DNA of 6,692 nucleotides from an uncultured Collinsella sp. (GTDB lineage Bacteria > Actinomycetota > Coriobacteriia > Coriobacteriales > Coriobacteriaceae), in contig UREE01000084.1 of the NCBI GenBank assembly GCA_900546825.1, positions 1 to 6,692 of the forward strand, given 5' to 3'. Positions 1 to 6,194 of this stretch are shown piece by piece. The notes under the pieces were generated by a model that was not told the origin of the DNA, searched no databases, and was given only the letters and a program-made list of their open reading frames with translations. Made by a program: the position numbers and the translations under genes. Each line of letters opens with the position of its first letter. Positions within the stretch are counted from its first letter, which is position 1.

Positions 1-900
1 GGTCTGTGCGGTCGCGTGGACGGTGGCGGCGGTGCCCATACCGGCCTCGTTGGAGAAGATGCCGCGGGAAGCGCCGCGGGCCATGGCCAGAGTCATCGTC
101 GAGCCAACGAAGCCGCCCACTGCGGGAGCCGGTGCAAAGGCATATTGGAAGATCATGCCGAAAGCGGCGGGAATATCGCTGATGTGCATCACGATGACGG
201 ACAGGCAGGCGATGATGTAGATCAGGATCATGGGCATGACGAACTTGCCGCAGAAGTCGCCGATCTTCTTCACGCCGCCGGACAGCACGACGATGGTACT
301 CAGCACGCTGATGATGATGCCTGTCATAAGCAGGGGAACGCCGAACACATCATTCACACAGGTGGCCAGCGTATTGGGCTGCACGAAGCAGGCATCGGCC
401 AATACTTCGACGAAGAGGGCGATGGCGTAGAAACCGGCCAGAAACTTGCCGATCTTGCCCAGACCCTCGCGCATATAGTGCATGGGGCCGCCGAAATACT
501 CGCCATCCGGCGTCTTTTTGCGGAACGCAACAGAGAGTGTGACCTCGGCCATTTTGGTCATCATGCCAACAAGTGCGATGAGCCACATCCAGAACACGGA
601 ACCCGGGCCGCCGATGGCGATGGCTGCCGCCACACCGGCAATGTTTCCGCTGCCGACGGTGCCGGCCAGAACGGTACTCAGCGCTTGGAACGGCTTCAGC
701 TCACCTTCGCGCTTCGGGCCGGAGTCTTCGCTTTTGCTGCCGCCCAGAACTTCCCCCACGGTGTGCTTCCACCATGTGGGGATGCCGAGGAACTGGAAGA
801 AGCCGCTGCGCACGGTCAGATACAGGCCGACGCCGACCATCAGGATCATAAGCGGCGTGCCCCATAGGAAATCGGTTGCATCATAAAGGATCTGCCACAT
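1..900 (-). CDS. AGCS-family sodium:amino-acid (alanine/glycine) symporter, 3' end outside window
   Basis: Secondary transporter of the inner membrane that moves a small amino acid inward with a cation. Reading leftward from ATG at 898-900, all 300 codons to the window edge are open, so the C-terminal third is missing (family members are usually about 450-500 residues). The N-terminus has hydrophobic segments. Residues 80-89 read GTVGSGNIAG, a family hallmark; residues 127-145 contain FRKKTPDGEYFGGPM followed by HYMRE; residues 276-290 contain GASRGIFSNEAGMGT, the second conserved AGCS motif. The start is supported by AGGAGGA seven bases upstream. It begins 23 bases after the dpaL stop on the same strand, so cotranscription and a role in importing the lyase substrate, or another amino acid of the pathway, are likely (inference). 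The family is clear from the motifs; the substrate cannot be read from sequence. A long rightward open frame opposite it is a G/C-bias shadow. Confidence 0.93.
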   Translation of the reverse strand, partial: MWQILYDATDFLWGTPLMILMVGVGLYLTVRSGFFQFLGIPTWWKHTVGEVLGGSKSEDSGPKREGELKPFQALSTVLAGTVGSGNIAGVAAAIAIGGPGSVFWMWLIALVGMMTKMAEVTLSVAFRKKTPDGEYFGGPMHYMREGLGKIGKFLAGFYAIALFVEVLADACFVQPNTLATCVNDVFGVPLLMTGIIISVLSTIVVLSGGVKKIGDFCGKFVMPMILIYIIACLSVIVMHISDIPAAFGMIFQYAFAPAPAVGGFVGSTMTLAMARGASRGIFSNEAGMGTAATVHATAQT

Positions 901-923
901 AATTTAGTCCTCCTGAAATCTCA

Positions 924-2138
924 TCAAAAACTGGAAAACAGACCGTCCCAGACGATATTGCGGTAATTCTCGCGGTCGGTGTCGCCCTCGGTGGAGAAGC
1001 AGAGCACGGAGCTCGTCTTGTCCAGGCCGATGAGCTCCTTGAGCTCGGCGTACTCGGGGTCGAGCATGAGGGTCTCGACCAGACCGGTGGTCACTGCGCC
1101 GGACTCGCCGGAGATGACGCGCGGGTCGCCCTTCTCGGGAGCGCCCAGGGTGCGCATGCCGCGAGCGGTGACCCAGTCGGGGCAGGACACGAAGGCGGTG
1201 GTGTGGTTGCGCAGGATATCCCAGCCCAAGATGTTGGGCTCGCCGCAGCACAGGCCGGCCATGATGGAGGGCATGTCACCGTCCACGATGCGCGGATCTC
1301 CGTCGCCGGCGGCAGCGCCCTTGTACAGGCAGGCGGCCGGTGCGCACTCAACCACGACGAAGGTGGGCGGGTTATCGGGATACAGGTTGGTGAAGTAGCC
1401 CACCACGGCGCCGGCGAGCGAGCCTACGCCAGCCTGGACAAAGACGTGCGTCGGGCGGTTGATAGCCATCTCGCGCAGCTGCTCGGCAGCCTCGGAAGCC
1501 ATGGTGCCGTAACCCTCCATGATCCAGGACGGGATCTTCTCGTAGCCCTCCCAGGCGGTGTCCTGAACGATGACGCCGCGCTCGCAGGCGTCGGCCTCGG
1601 CGGCGGCCATGCGCACGCACTCGTCGTAGTTGACCTCTTCGATGGTCACCGTGGCGCCCTCGGCGGCAATGTTATCGAAGCGGGGCTTGGTGGAACCCTT
1701 GGGCATGTGCACGACGGCCTTCTGGCCCAGCTTGTTGGCAGCCCATGCCACGCCGCGGCCATGGTTGCCGTCGGTGGCGGTAAAGAAGGTAGCCTGGCCA
1801 AAGTCCTCGGCCAGCTGATCGGAGGTCAGGTAATCGAAGGTGCAGTCGGCAACGTCCTTGCCGGTCTCGTCGGCAATATAGTTGGCCATGGCAAACGAGC
1901 CGCCCAGGACCTTAAAGGCGTTGAGGCCAAAGCGATAGCTCTCGTCCTTAACGCACAGGTTGGACAGGCCCAGGCGCGCGGCCTGGCCGTCCAGGCGGGC
2001 AAGCGGAGTAACGGTGTACTGAGGGAACGACTGGTGGAAGGCGCGGGCCTTCTTCACGTGGTCGAGGCTCATGATTCCCAAGTGCTTGTCATCGCTCTTG
2101 GGCATCGTGTTGCCCGCCCACTGGATCTTATCGGCCAT
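924..2138 (-). CDS. dpaL: Diaminopropionate ammonia-lyase (PLP enzyme, fold type II)
   Basis: Cytoplasmic PLP-dependent lyase that cleaves 2,3-diaminopropionate to pyruvate and two ammonia. The product has 404 residues, close to the E. coli enzyme YgeX (398). The Schiff-base lysine is K76 in SYRFGLNAFKVLGG. D123 lies in TATDGNHGRG and D193 in VQDTAWEGYEKIP; these match the two aspartates known to act in catalysis on the D- and L-isomers in the E. coli enzyme. The phosphate-binding glycine loop is AGVGSLAG at 236-243. The start ATG (2136-2138) has AAGGAG eight bases upstream. It is the first gene of a leftward operon with the AGCS transporter and is transcribed away from a PAS/HTH regulator. 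The supply of pyruvate, carbon and nitrogen from this non-protein amino acid fits the pairing with a transporter. The related threonine dehydratases and other fold-II enzymes are less likely given the WEGY/KIP and FGLNAFKVLGG signatures. Confidence 0.94.
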   Translation of the reverse strand: MADKIQWAGNTMPKSDDKHLGIMSLDHVKKARAFHQSFPQYTVTPLARLDGQAARLGLSNLCVKDESYRFGLNAFKVLGGSFAMANYIADETGKDVADCTFDYLTSDQLAEDFGQATFFTATDGNHGRGVAWAANKLGQKAVVHMPKGSTKPRFDNIAAEGATVTIEEVNYDECVRMAAAEADACERGVIVQDTAWEGYEKIPSWIMEGYGTMASEAAEQLREMAINRPTHVFVQAGVGSLAGAVVGYFTNLYPDNPPTFVVVECAPAACLYKGAAAGDGDPRIVDGDMPSIMAGLCCGEPNILGWDILRNHTTAFVSCPDWVTARGMRTLGAPEKGDPRVISGESGAVTTGLVETLMLDPEYAELKELIGLDKTSSVLCFSTEGDTDRENYRNIVWDGLFSSF

Positions 2139-2230
2139 ACGGTGAACTCCTTAAGTCCTCTCTTGCCGGCCCCCGCATACGCGTTTCAGCCCGATCCCAT
2201 TCACACGGCTGAACTTTTATGTGGATGCCA

Positions 2231-2245
2231 AACAAAAAGTTTGTT
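2231..2245. promoter_or_regulatory. Palindromic operator candidate, site 1 (AACAAA-AAG-TTTGTT)
   Basis: The arms AACAAA and TTTGTT are perfect reverse complements around a 3-base centre. On the minus strand it extends to CTAACAAA. It lies 93 bases upstream of the dpaL start and 171 upstream of the regulator start. A dimeric HTH protein could bind it; the neighbouring YheO-type regulator is the obvious candidate, but that is inference. Confidence 0.6.
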
Positions 2246-2281
2246 AGCAATGTTCTATCACACTTTTTGATTGGATAACCT

Positions 2282-2296
2282 AACAAATTGTTTGTT
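2282..2296. promoter_or_regulatory. Palindromic operator candidate, site 2 (AACAAA-TTG-TTTGTT)
   Basis: Same arms and spacer length as site 1. Here the flanking match CTAACAAA is on the plus strand, so the two sites face opposite ways. Their centres (2238 and 2289) are 51 bp apart, near five helical turns, which would put two bound dimers on the same face of the DNA. Confidence 0.6.
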
Positions 2297-2392
2297 GCCG
2301 CAATCGGTACCTTTTCGCCGCCAAACGGTCACATAACGCAGCAACGCTTTCGTTATTTGCGAACAAGTGTGGTTTATGGCAAAGTGTGCCCA

Positions 2393-2398
2393 AACAAA
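2393..2398 (+). promoter_or_regulatory. Operator half site next to the regulator's ribosome site
   Basis: A third AACAAA, in the context CAAACAAATTTTTAGG, ends five bases before the Shine-Dalgarno AGGAAGG (2404-2410). The second arm is poorly kept. It could be an autoregulatory contact or simply A/T-rich leader. Confidence 0.3.
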
Positions 2399-2415
2399 TT
2401 TTTAGGAAGGCACCC

Positions 2416-3069
2416 ATGACCCCCGCACAGATTGAGTTTTACAAGCGCCTTGCACACGGTCTGGCGCTCCAATTTGGCCCCAACTGCGAAGTCGTCGTCC
2501 ACGATCTGGAGACCGAGGACGTGGACCACTCCATCGTAGTGATCGAAAATGGCCACGTCAGCGGGCGCAAACTGGGTGACGGCCCCAGCCATATCGTGTT
2601 TGAGTCCATGCACGAGGGCACCACCGACGTACACGACCGCGAGCCGTACCTCACTAAAACCACCGATGGCAAGCTGCTCAAGTCCTCGACCATCTTTATC
2701 CGCAACGACGAAGGCAAGCCCGTCGGCATTTTGGGCATCAACTTTGACATTACGCTTATGAAGGCTTTTGAGCGTTCGCTCGACGCCTTTACCGGCACCG
2801 GCGGCACGGGCTACACCGAGCCCGAGCCCATTACCAAGAACATCGGCGACCTGCTCGAGGACCTGCTGCACGAGTGCGAGCAGTTTGTGGGCAAGCCCGC
2901 GGCGCTCATGACCAAAGATGAGCGCATTCGCGCCATTGGCTACCTCGACCGTCGCGGCGCCTTCCTCATTTCCAAGTCGAGCGAGCGCGCCTGCGAGTTC
3001 TTTGGCATCTCCAAGTACAGCTTCTATAGCTACCTCAATGAGGCCAAGGCGGCGGCCGACGACAAGTAG
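2416..3069 (+). CDS. YheO-type PAS / HTH_22 transcriptional regulator
   Basis: Predicted DNA-binding regulator of 217 residues in the cytoplasm. The N-terminal half (about 5-118) is a YheO-like PAS domain (PAS_6): FGPNCEVVVHDL, HVSGRKLGDGPSH, TIFIRNDEGKPVGILGINFD. The C-terminal part (about 160-210) fits HTH_22, with the likely recognition region RACEFFGISKYSFYSYLNEAK at 190-210. The ATG at 2416 is chosen because AGGAAGG lies five bases upstream; an in-frame GTG at 2386 would put that site inside the gene. Relatives such as E. coli YheO and the D-arginine regulator DauR share the layout, and DauR controls amino-acid catabolism. Its divergence from the lyase/transporter operon and the palindromes between them suggest it controls those genes and itself, perhaps sensing diaminopropionate through the PAS domain. 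Ligand and sign of control are unknown. It ends in UAG. Confidence 0.88.
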   Translation: MTPAQIEFYKRLAHGLALQFGPNCEVVVHDLETEDVDHSIVVIENGHVSGRKLGDGPSHIVFESMHEGTTDVHDREPYLTKTTDGKLLKSSTIFIRNDEGKPVGILGINFDITLMKAFERSLDAFTGTGGTGYTEPEPITKNIGDLLEDLLHECEQFVGKPAALMTKDERIRAIGYLDRRGAFLISKSSERACEFFGISKYSFYSYLNEAKAAADDK

Positions 3070-3152
3070 GCACTCGCCTGGATTGTCCCTCCCCTTTTGG
3101 GCGCGAGTTCTGGAAAGCATGAATCCAAGACCGAGCCGCTTGGGAAGTTCCA

Positions 3153-3158
3153 TATAAT
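3153..3158 (+). promoter_or_regulatory. Possible -10 box (TATAAT) before the membrane-protein gene
   Basis: A perfect TATAAT lies 34 bases before the ATG at 3193, in the 123-base gap after the regulator. No good -35 is found 16-18 bases upstream, so this is only a moderate candidate. It would give the gene its own transcript. Confidence 0.35.
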
Positions 3159-3192
3159 CGATGTCATTAGTATTTCGAAAGGGTGGAACAGA

Positions 3193-4179
3193 ATGGCGTT
3201 GAGCAAGGCATCATGCACCGGTCGCGGATTGATTCCGGCAATTGGTGGACATGTGCACCGCATGTTCGATGAGGGTGAAGACGACCTGTTTTCGCTGAGC
3301 CTTGACGACGTGATGGATGATCGCCCGTGGACCGCCGACGAACTCATGGGCGGCGGGGCTCGCCCGTCAAGCCCCAATCCCGCACTTGCGCCTAAGCCCG
3401 CATCTGCGCCGACTCCTGCGCAGCCGCCTGTTTCGACGCCCGCGTCTACGCCCGCACCCATTTCGGCGCCCACACCCGCTCCCCGCCCCGCAAGCGACCC
3501 GTCCGAGACGGCGGCATTTCTCGCTGCGGCGACGCGGAGCAAATCGGCCGACAGCACCGTTATGTACAGCGCCCAGCAGTTGCCCGTTCCTGCGGCACGC
3601 AAGTCTCCGGTCACAAGGCTCGATGAGCCCGTTGCCCATCAGGTTGCCTACGATTCCTGGGCTGCAGCCGATCTGGATGAGACCTCTACCGGCATGCCGG
3701 CGCTCGACGTTCCAGTTAACCCGCTTTTTGCCGCCAACACGAGCGCCGCGGACTATGAGGGCGGTGCGGCATATTCCGATTATTCCGATGGCTATGCTGG
3801 CACCGATCGCATCGAGACCGAGGATTATGGCACCGCATCGAGCGATTATCTCAACGATCCGTACGCTGCCACGCCTGCACCGGAATATGACCCGGAGGCC
3901 GCGTCCGCGCCGGCGTATACCAAAAGCACGGGCGACGAGCGCTTCGCCGATTATTACGCCGAGGAAAAGGCGCTGCGTTTTTCGGAATTTCCGCAGGCAG
4001 TCAAGGTTGCCTTTATCGCCATTGTCATTGCCCTGCTCGGCGTCATTGCGTTTGAGGGATTCCGGCTGTTCTCCGGCCCCACCCAAGCGGAGTCGGAGAC
4101 CCAGCAAAAAGAGAACGATGACGAGTACCTGGACATCAACACCCTCAAGGGCGACCCCAACGACGGAGACGATGAGTAG
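3193..4179 (+). CDS. Unrecognised single-pass membrane protein with Pro/Ala-rich and acidic regions
   Basis: I do not recognise a family. The product has 328 residues. Residues 1-55 are folded-looking and acidic (MFDEGEDDLFSLSLDDV); 56-106 are a Pro/Ala/Thr/Ser linker with PAPTPA-type runs; 187-258 are rich in Asp, Glu and Tyr (YSDYSDGY, SDYLNDPY, FADYYAEE). One hydrophobic helix follows at about 270-288 (VKVAFIAIVIALLGVIAF), then a short acidic tail to DGDDE. There is no N-terminal signal peptide, so the long N-terminal part may be cytoplasmic and the helix a late anchor, but topology is not settled by flanking charge. The start ATG at 3193 is preferred over an in-frame TTG at 3097 because of the purine-rich AAAGGGTGG ending six bases upstream and the TATAAT before it. 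A 9-base tandem repeat, TATTCCGAT twice at 3772-3789, encodes YSDYSD. It ends in UAG and stands alone. Confidence 0.8.
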   Translation: MALSKASCTGRGLIPAIGGHVHRMFDEGEDDLFSLSLDDVMDDRPWTADELMGGGARPSSPNPALAPKPASAPTPAQPPVSTPASTPAPISAPTPAPRPASDPSETAAFLAAATRSKSADSTVMYSAQQLPVPAARKSPVTRLDEPVAHQVAYDSWAAADLDETSTGMPALDVPVNPLFAANTSAADYEGGAAYSDYSDGYAGTDRIETEDYGTASSDYLNDPYAATPAPEYDPEAASAPAYTKSTGDERFADYYAEEKALRFSEFPQAVKVAFIAIVIALLGVIAFEGFRLFSGPTQAESETQQKENDDEYLDINTLKGDPNDGDDE

Positions 4180-4212
4180 CGAGAGCTGAAGGCGGCCGCA
4201 GGATCCCGCATC

Positions 4213-4240
4213 CAGCACCGGCTTCTAAGTGCTGTTTTGT
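4213..4240 (+). terminator. Probable weak rho-independent terminator of the membrane-protein gene
   Basis: Stem CAGCAC (4213-4218) with GTGCTG (4229-4234), loop of ten, followed by TTTTGT. It starts 34 bases after the stop. The stem is short and the loop long, so efficiency is uncertain. Confidence 0.5.
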
Positions 4241-4250
4241 CATCCAGCTA

Positions 4251-4326
4251 CACTTTTCCGAAGTTTTAAGGTGCCTATTTCGACACTTTTCCGTACTTTT
4301 ACACGGCTGATTTCGACACTTTTCCG
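4251..4326. repeat. Three direct repeats of CACTTTTCCG with an exact 33-bp period
   Basis: The 10-base core occurs at 4251-4260, 4284-4293 and 4317-4326. The last two share 17 bases, ATTTCGACACTTTTCCG (4277-4293 and 4310-4326). The sequence between the cores is not conserved, so this is spaced motif repetition and not a simple tandem duplication. The period is close to three helical turns, suiting an array of protein sites, and also equals 11 codons; the minus strand is open across it (RKSVEI-type repeats) but no ribosome site precedes that frame. Function unknown. Confidence 0.75.
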
Positions 4327-4389
4327 GATGAAAGCCGAATAATCACTTGGGAAACCAACGCCGTTCACGCGTCATTTCGCAGGCGGCGC

Positions 4390-4419
4390 TTGATTTCTGT
4401 CCGTACACGTTGATAGACT
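4390..4419 (+). promoter_or_regulatory. Low-confidence promoter TTGATT-N18-TAGACT
   Basis: TTGATT (4390-4395) matches four of six -35 bases and TAGACT (4414-4419) four of six -10 bases, with an 18-base spacer. It would start a transcript near 4426 leading to the ATG at 4545. No better candidate is seen in the gap. Confidence 0.25.
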
Positions 4420-4426
4420 TCCTCTT

Positions 4427-4525
4427 GCCCGCAAGGAGCGGGCGCATTTTATCCAGAGTCGGGGTAGAGAGTTGGCTCCACGATCCCGACGCCAACCGGC
4501 CAAGAGGCACGGTGGCCCTGCCAAC
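4427..4525 (+). other. Hairpin-rich leader before the amber-interrupted gene
   Basis: Three clear stems in about 100 bases: GCCCGC/GCGGGC (4427-4443, loop AAGGA, then GCATTTTA, terminator-like); GTTGGC/GCCAAC (4471-4496); GGCCA/TGGCC (4498-4517). A second GCCAAC at 4520-4525 could replace the first partner of GTTGGC, an exclusive choice of the kind seen in attenuators. I cannot match it to a known riboswitch. It could equally be the remains of an older gene end. Confidence 0.3.
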
Positions 4526-4544
4526 ATCGATGAAAGGAGTCCGT

Positions 4545-4967
4545 ATGGACAATTTCTCCGTGCGCAGCGAGCGTAACTTCCACAACCTGATCGTCAAACC
4601 GAATCACATGCATCTTCTGGATAAGCCAAATGGCTACGCCTCGGCCATGATCAAGAGCAGCCTCTCCCACCAGATGCGCTTTACGGTGCAGGTGCTCTAG
4701 GAAGAACTCTGCGCCGCCGGCAGCCCGCACGTGCTGCAGATCAAGCTGCTTGGAGACGACTCTCGCGAGCCGTCTAGCTGGAAGCTCTTTGCTGACGGCA
4801 TATGCGTTGCGGACGGATCCGGCGCCTTTGCCCGAGAGTGCTTCTGCGAGGGAGCCGAGGCATTCCTGGACCTGTGCCGCGACGCCGTACGCACGGCCGA
4901 GCTGTACTAGTGGAGCCAGAGGGAGTATGAGCTGTTGAGTGCGGCCCGCGGGATTGCGGGGGCGTAG
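4545..4967 (+). pseudogene. Unrecognised ~140-codon gene interrupted by two in-frame UAG codons
   Basis: The start is strong: ATG at 4545 with AAAGGAG five bases upstream. The frame runs 51 codons (MDNFSVRSERNFHNLIVKPN at the N-terminus), meets UAG at 4698-4700, continues 69 codons (EELCAAGSPHVLQIKLLG, SSWKLFADGICVADGSG, FARECFCEGAEAFLDLC), meets UAG at 4908-4910, and ends 18 codons later at UAG 4965-4967. Codon positions keep their G/C-rich third base across both internal stops, and no new start with a ribosome site follows either, so this reads as one gene. Both sites are one C-to-T change from CAG (Gln). Because two intact genes in the window also end in UAG, decay is more likely than recoding. 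No family recognised; the product would be a small soluble protein. It converges on the exonuclease gene 21 bases away. Confidence 0.55.
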
Positions 4968-4988
4968 GCAGACAGGCCAGACAGCTCG

Positions 4989-5810
4989 TCATACTGGTTG
5001 ACGCTTCGATTCAAACAGCAGGGCGGGCTCGCGCTTACAGCCCCGCCATGCCAAACCGAATGGCGTTCTCAAAAGGCCTACCCCCTCCGCCTTCAGCTTT
5101 AGCAGCAGGTCGCCCAGCTCGGAGCACTTGCTGGAAAGGCGCGTCTGAGCTCGCTCGCCCATCCCCCACCGTTGACGGACCTCCTGGGCGCGCGGGCTCA
5201 CGCGGTAGTCCCCGTCCATCATCTGCTTGAGCAGCTTGGCGGTCACGCGCGCATCGGCCAGAGCGCTGTGGGCGTGACCCGTCGACTCGTCGAACTCGAT
5301 GCCAAACCACGTCGCTGCGTCACTCAAAGAGACGCACCCGTGGCTGCTCATGTCCATGATCGAGGTGTAAAACGCCTGCAGGTCGGCCCAGTCCGTAGGA
5401 AATGCGGAAAGATCGATGTGCTTTGCTTGGCACTCGATCAAAAGCTGTCGACGATCCGCCCCGCTCCAACAGACCACCTGGGCGGAGTAGCGCCCGATCC
5501 AATCGCTGAGCCTTTTGATCACCATGTAGAGCGGATCGGCCATCGCGGTGCCCACGGCCGATATCCCTGTGAGCTCGCGAACGGGGAACGCAACGCCTTC
5601 GGTAAATTCCGTCTGTACAAACTGCGAGAACTCGCCCATAACGTTGCCGTGGTAATCGAGCTTGACGGTGCCGGCCTCGATAATCTCATTGCACAGTCCA
5701 CGGCGCTGACGCTGCTTTGGCACCGGCGCAAACTCAAAGTCCAGCACAATCTGGCGCGCAAAGTTCGTCGTATCGATAGCCGAGACACCCGGCATCTTTT
5801 CAGCTGACAC
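4989..5810 (-). CDS. DEDDh 3'-5' exonuclease, KapD/ERI-1-like
   Basis: Predicted two-metal nuclease removing nucleotides from 3' ends of RNA or DNA in the cytoplasm. With the start chosen here it has 273 residues. Exo I is VLDFEFAP (D24, E26); it is followed by NEIIEAGTVKLD and by FPVRELTGIS, both typical of the KapD/ERI-1 branch. Exo II is CWSGADRRQL (D119). Exo III is HAHSALADAR (H181, D186), so all five catalytic residues are present. The C-terminal 70 residues are an unassigned extension. The GTG at 5808-5810 is preferred because GGAGAGAGG (5819-5827 on the plus strand) lies eight bases upstream; ATGs at 5858 and 5918 in the same frame have no well-spaced site and add residues before the fold. 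It converges on the amber-interrupted gene and is divergent from the small toxin-like gene. Substrate is unknown; a DnaQ-type proofreading role is less likely for a stand-alone KapD-like protein. Confidence 0.85.
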   Translation of the reverse strand: MSAEKMPGVSAIDTTNFARQIVLDFEFAPVPKQRQRRGLCNEIIEAGTVKLDYHGNVMGEFSQFVQTEFTEGVAFPVRELTGISAVGTAMADPLYMVIKRLSDWIGRYSAQVVCWSGADRRQLLIECQAKHIDLSAFPTDWADLQAFYTSIMDMSSHGCVSLSDAATWFGIEFDESTGHAHSALADARVTAKLLKQMMDGDYRVSPRAQEVRQRWGMGERAQTRLSSKCSELGDLLLKLKAEGVGLLRTPFGLAWRGCKREPALLFESKRQPV

Positions 5811-5937
5811 GGTTAGGGCCTCTCTCCGTTGCTTGCCGCTCGTTTCTCGAACGGTCATCTCACAGCAAGTGTAGCTGCCCGTGCGGACATGAAATCGCAC
5901 AGTGCAGCTTTCCGGCATCCTTGCGTAAAGCTGCGCT

Positions 5938-5964
5938 TTGAGATGGTCACGTCGCTGTTATTAT
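5938..5964 (+). promoter_or_regulatory. Probable promoter of the toxin-like gene (extended -10)
   Basis: TTGAGA (5938-5943, five of six) and TATTAT (5959-5964, five of six) with TGT directly before it, which makes an extended -10 that tolerates the short 15-base spacer. Transcription would start near 5971, giving a 5' UTR of about 98 bases. Confidence 0.45.
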
Positions 5965-6033
5965 CGAACATATATTCGTATTTATGGCTGCAGTTTGATA
6001 GACTGGTTATTGTTGACGGCAGTTCCATGTGCC

Positions 6034-6068
6034 GGGCAGCGCCCTCCATGCGACGGGAGGTGATGCCC
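6034..6068 (+). promoter_or_regulatory. 5' UTR hairpin hiding the toxin Shine-Dalgarno sequence
   Basis: CCTCC (6043-6047) pairs with the Shine-Dalgarno core GGAGG (6056-6060), and GGGCA (6034-6038) pairs with TGCCC (6064-6068) directly before the AUG at 6069. Ten pairs with an internal loop would block ribosome entry. Left-arm bases 6034-6043 can instead pair with the 3' UTR (6221-6230), so the two folds exclude each other. Confidence 0.55.
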
Positions 6069-6194
6069 ATGACCGATCTGACTGATTTTGTGAAGCTCCT
6101 GACCGCTTTGGTCTCGCTCCTCACGGCGCTTATCGGACTTACCGAGGCACTCAAGCAGCATACGAAGCATAAAAAGAGGGGTCGACGCCGCTAA
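6069..6194 (+). CDS. 41-residue toxin-like membrane peptide (candidate type I toxin)
   Basis: The peptide has a short acidic start (MTDLTDF), one hydrophobic helix at about 8-25, and a tail from K29 to R41 with eight Lys/Arg and two His among 13 residues. The helix is built of a heptad repeat, LLTALVS at 10-16 then LLTALIG at 17-23, also visible as a degenerate 21-base repeat in the DNA. Hydrophobic helix plus charged tail in under 60 residues is the usual build of type I toxins such as TxpA, BsrG and Fst, though I see no residue-level match to any of them. The start ATG at 6069 has GGGAGG eight bases upstream; an in-frame ATG at 6063 is too close to it. The gene has its own promoter, a hidden ribosome site, and a convergent antisense RNA over its 3' end. 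Alternatives are a small holin-like or regulatory membrane peptide. Expression and toxicity are inferred only. Confidence 0.6.
   Translation: MTDLTDFVKLLTALVSLLTALIGLTEALKQHTKHKKRGRRR

Larger units (their letters stand above)
2139..2415. promoter_or_regulatory. Divergent control region between dpaL operon and PAS/HTH regulator
   Basis: This 277-base gap separates two genes transcribed away from each other, so both promoters should lie here. It is much richer in A/T than its surroundings between about 2210 and 2410. It holds two identical-arm palindromes and a half site, listed separately. I searched both strands for -35/-10 pairs and found none convincing, so no start site is assigned. No RNA gene or open frame with a ribosome site is seen in it. 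Confidence 0.75.

Noticed and set aside
16..867. Long rightward open frame opposite the symporter gene
   Set aside because: His/Gly/Ala-rich mirror of a well-supported gene; caused by G/C-rich third positions and lacks a family match.
1203..2270. 355-codon rightward frame opposite dpaL, and a 259-codon leftward frame opposite the regulator
   Set aside because: Both lie antisense to genes with catalytic or domain motifs and have low-complexity composition; G/C-bias shadows.
4192..4206. GCGGCCGC followed by GGATCC, as in a cloning polylinker
   Set aside because: Both are palindromes expected by chance in G/C-rich DNA, and no vector sequence flanks them.
4240..4368. Leftward 42-codon frame across the 33-bp repeats, with RKSVEI repeated
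   Set aside because: Starts only at GTG without a Shine-Dalgarno; the open frame follows from the 33-base (11-codon) period. Noted with the repeat array instead.
5811..5918. 36-residue N-terminal extension of the exonuclease to ATG 5918
   Set aside because: AAGG directly abuts that ATG, too close to serve, and the extension precedes the conserved fold; GTG 5810 has a well-spaced GGAGAGAGG.
5829..6068. Upstream extension of the toxin-like frame to 121 codons
   Set aside because: The extension overlaps the promoter and leader, has no ribosome site at its start and unlike composition; GGGAGG points to ATG 6069.
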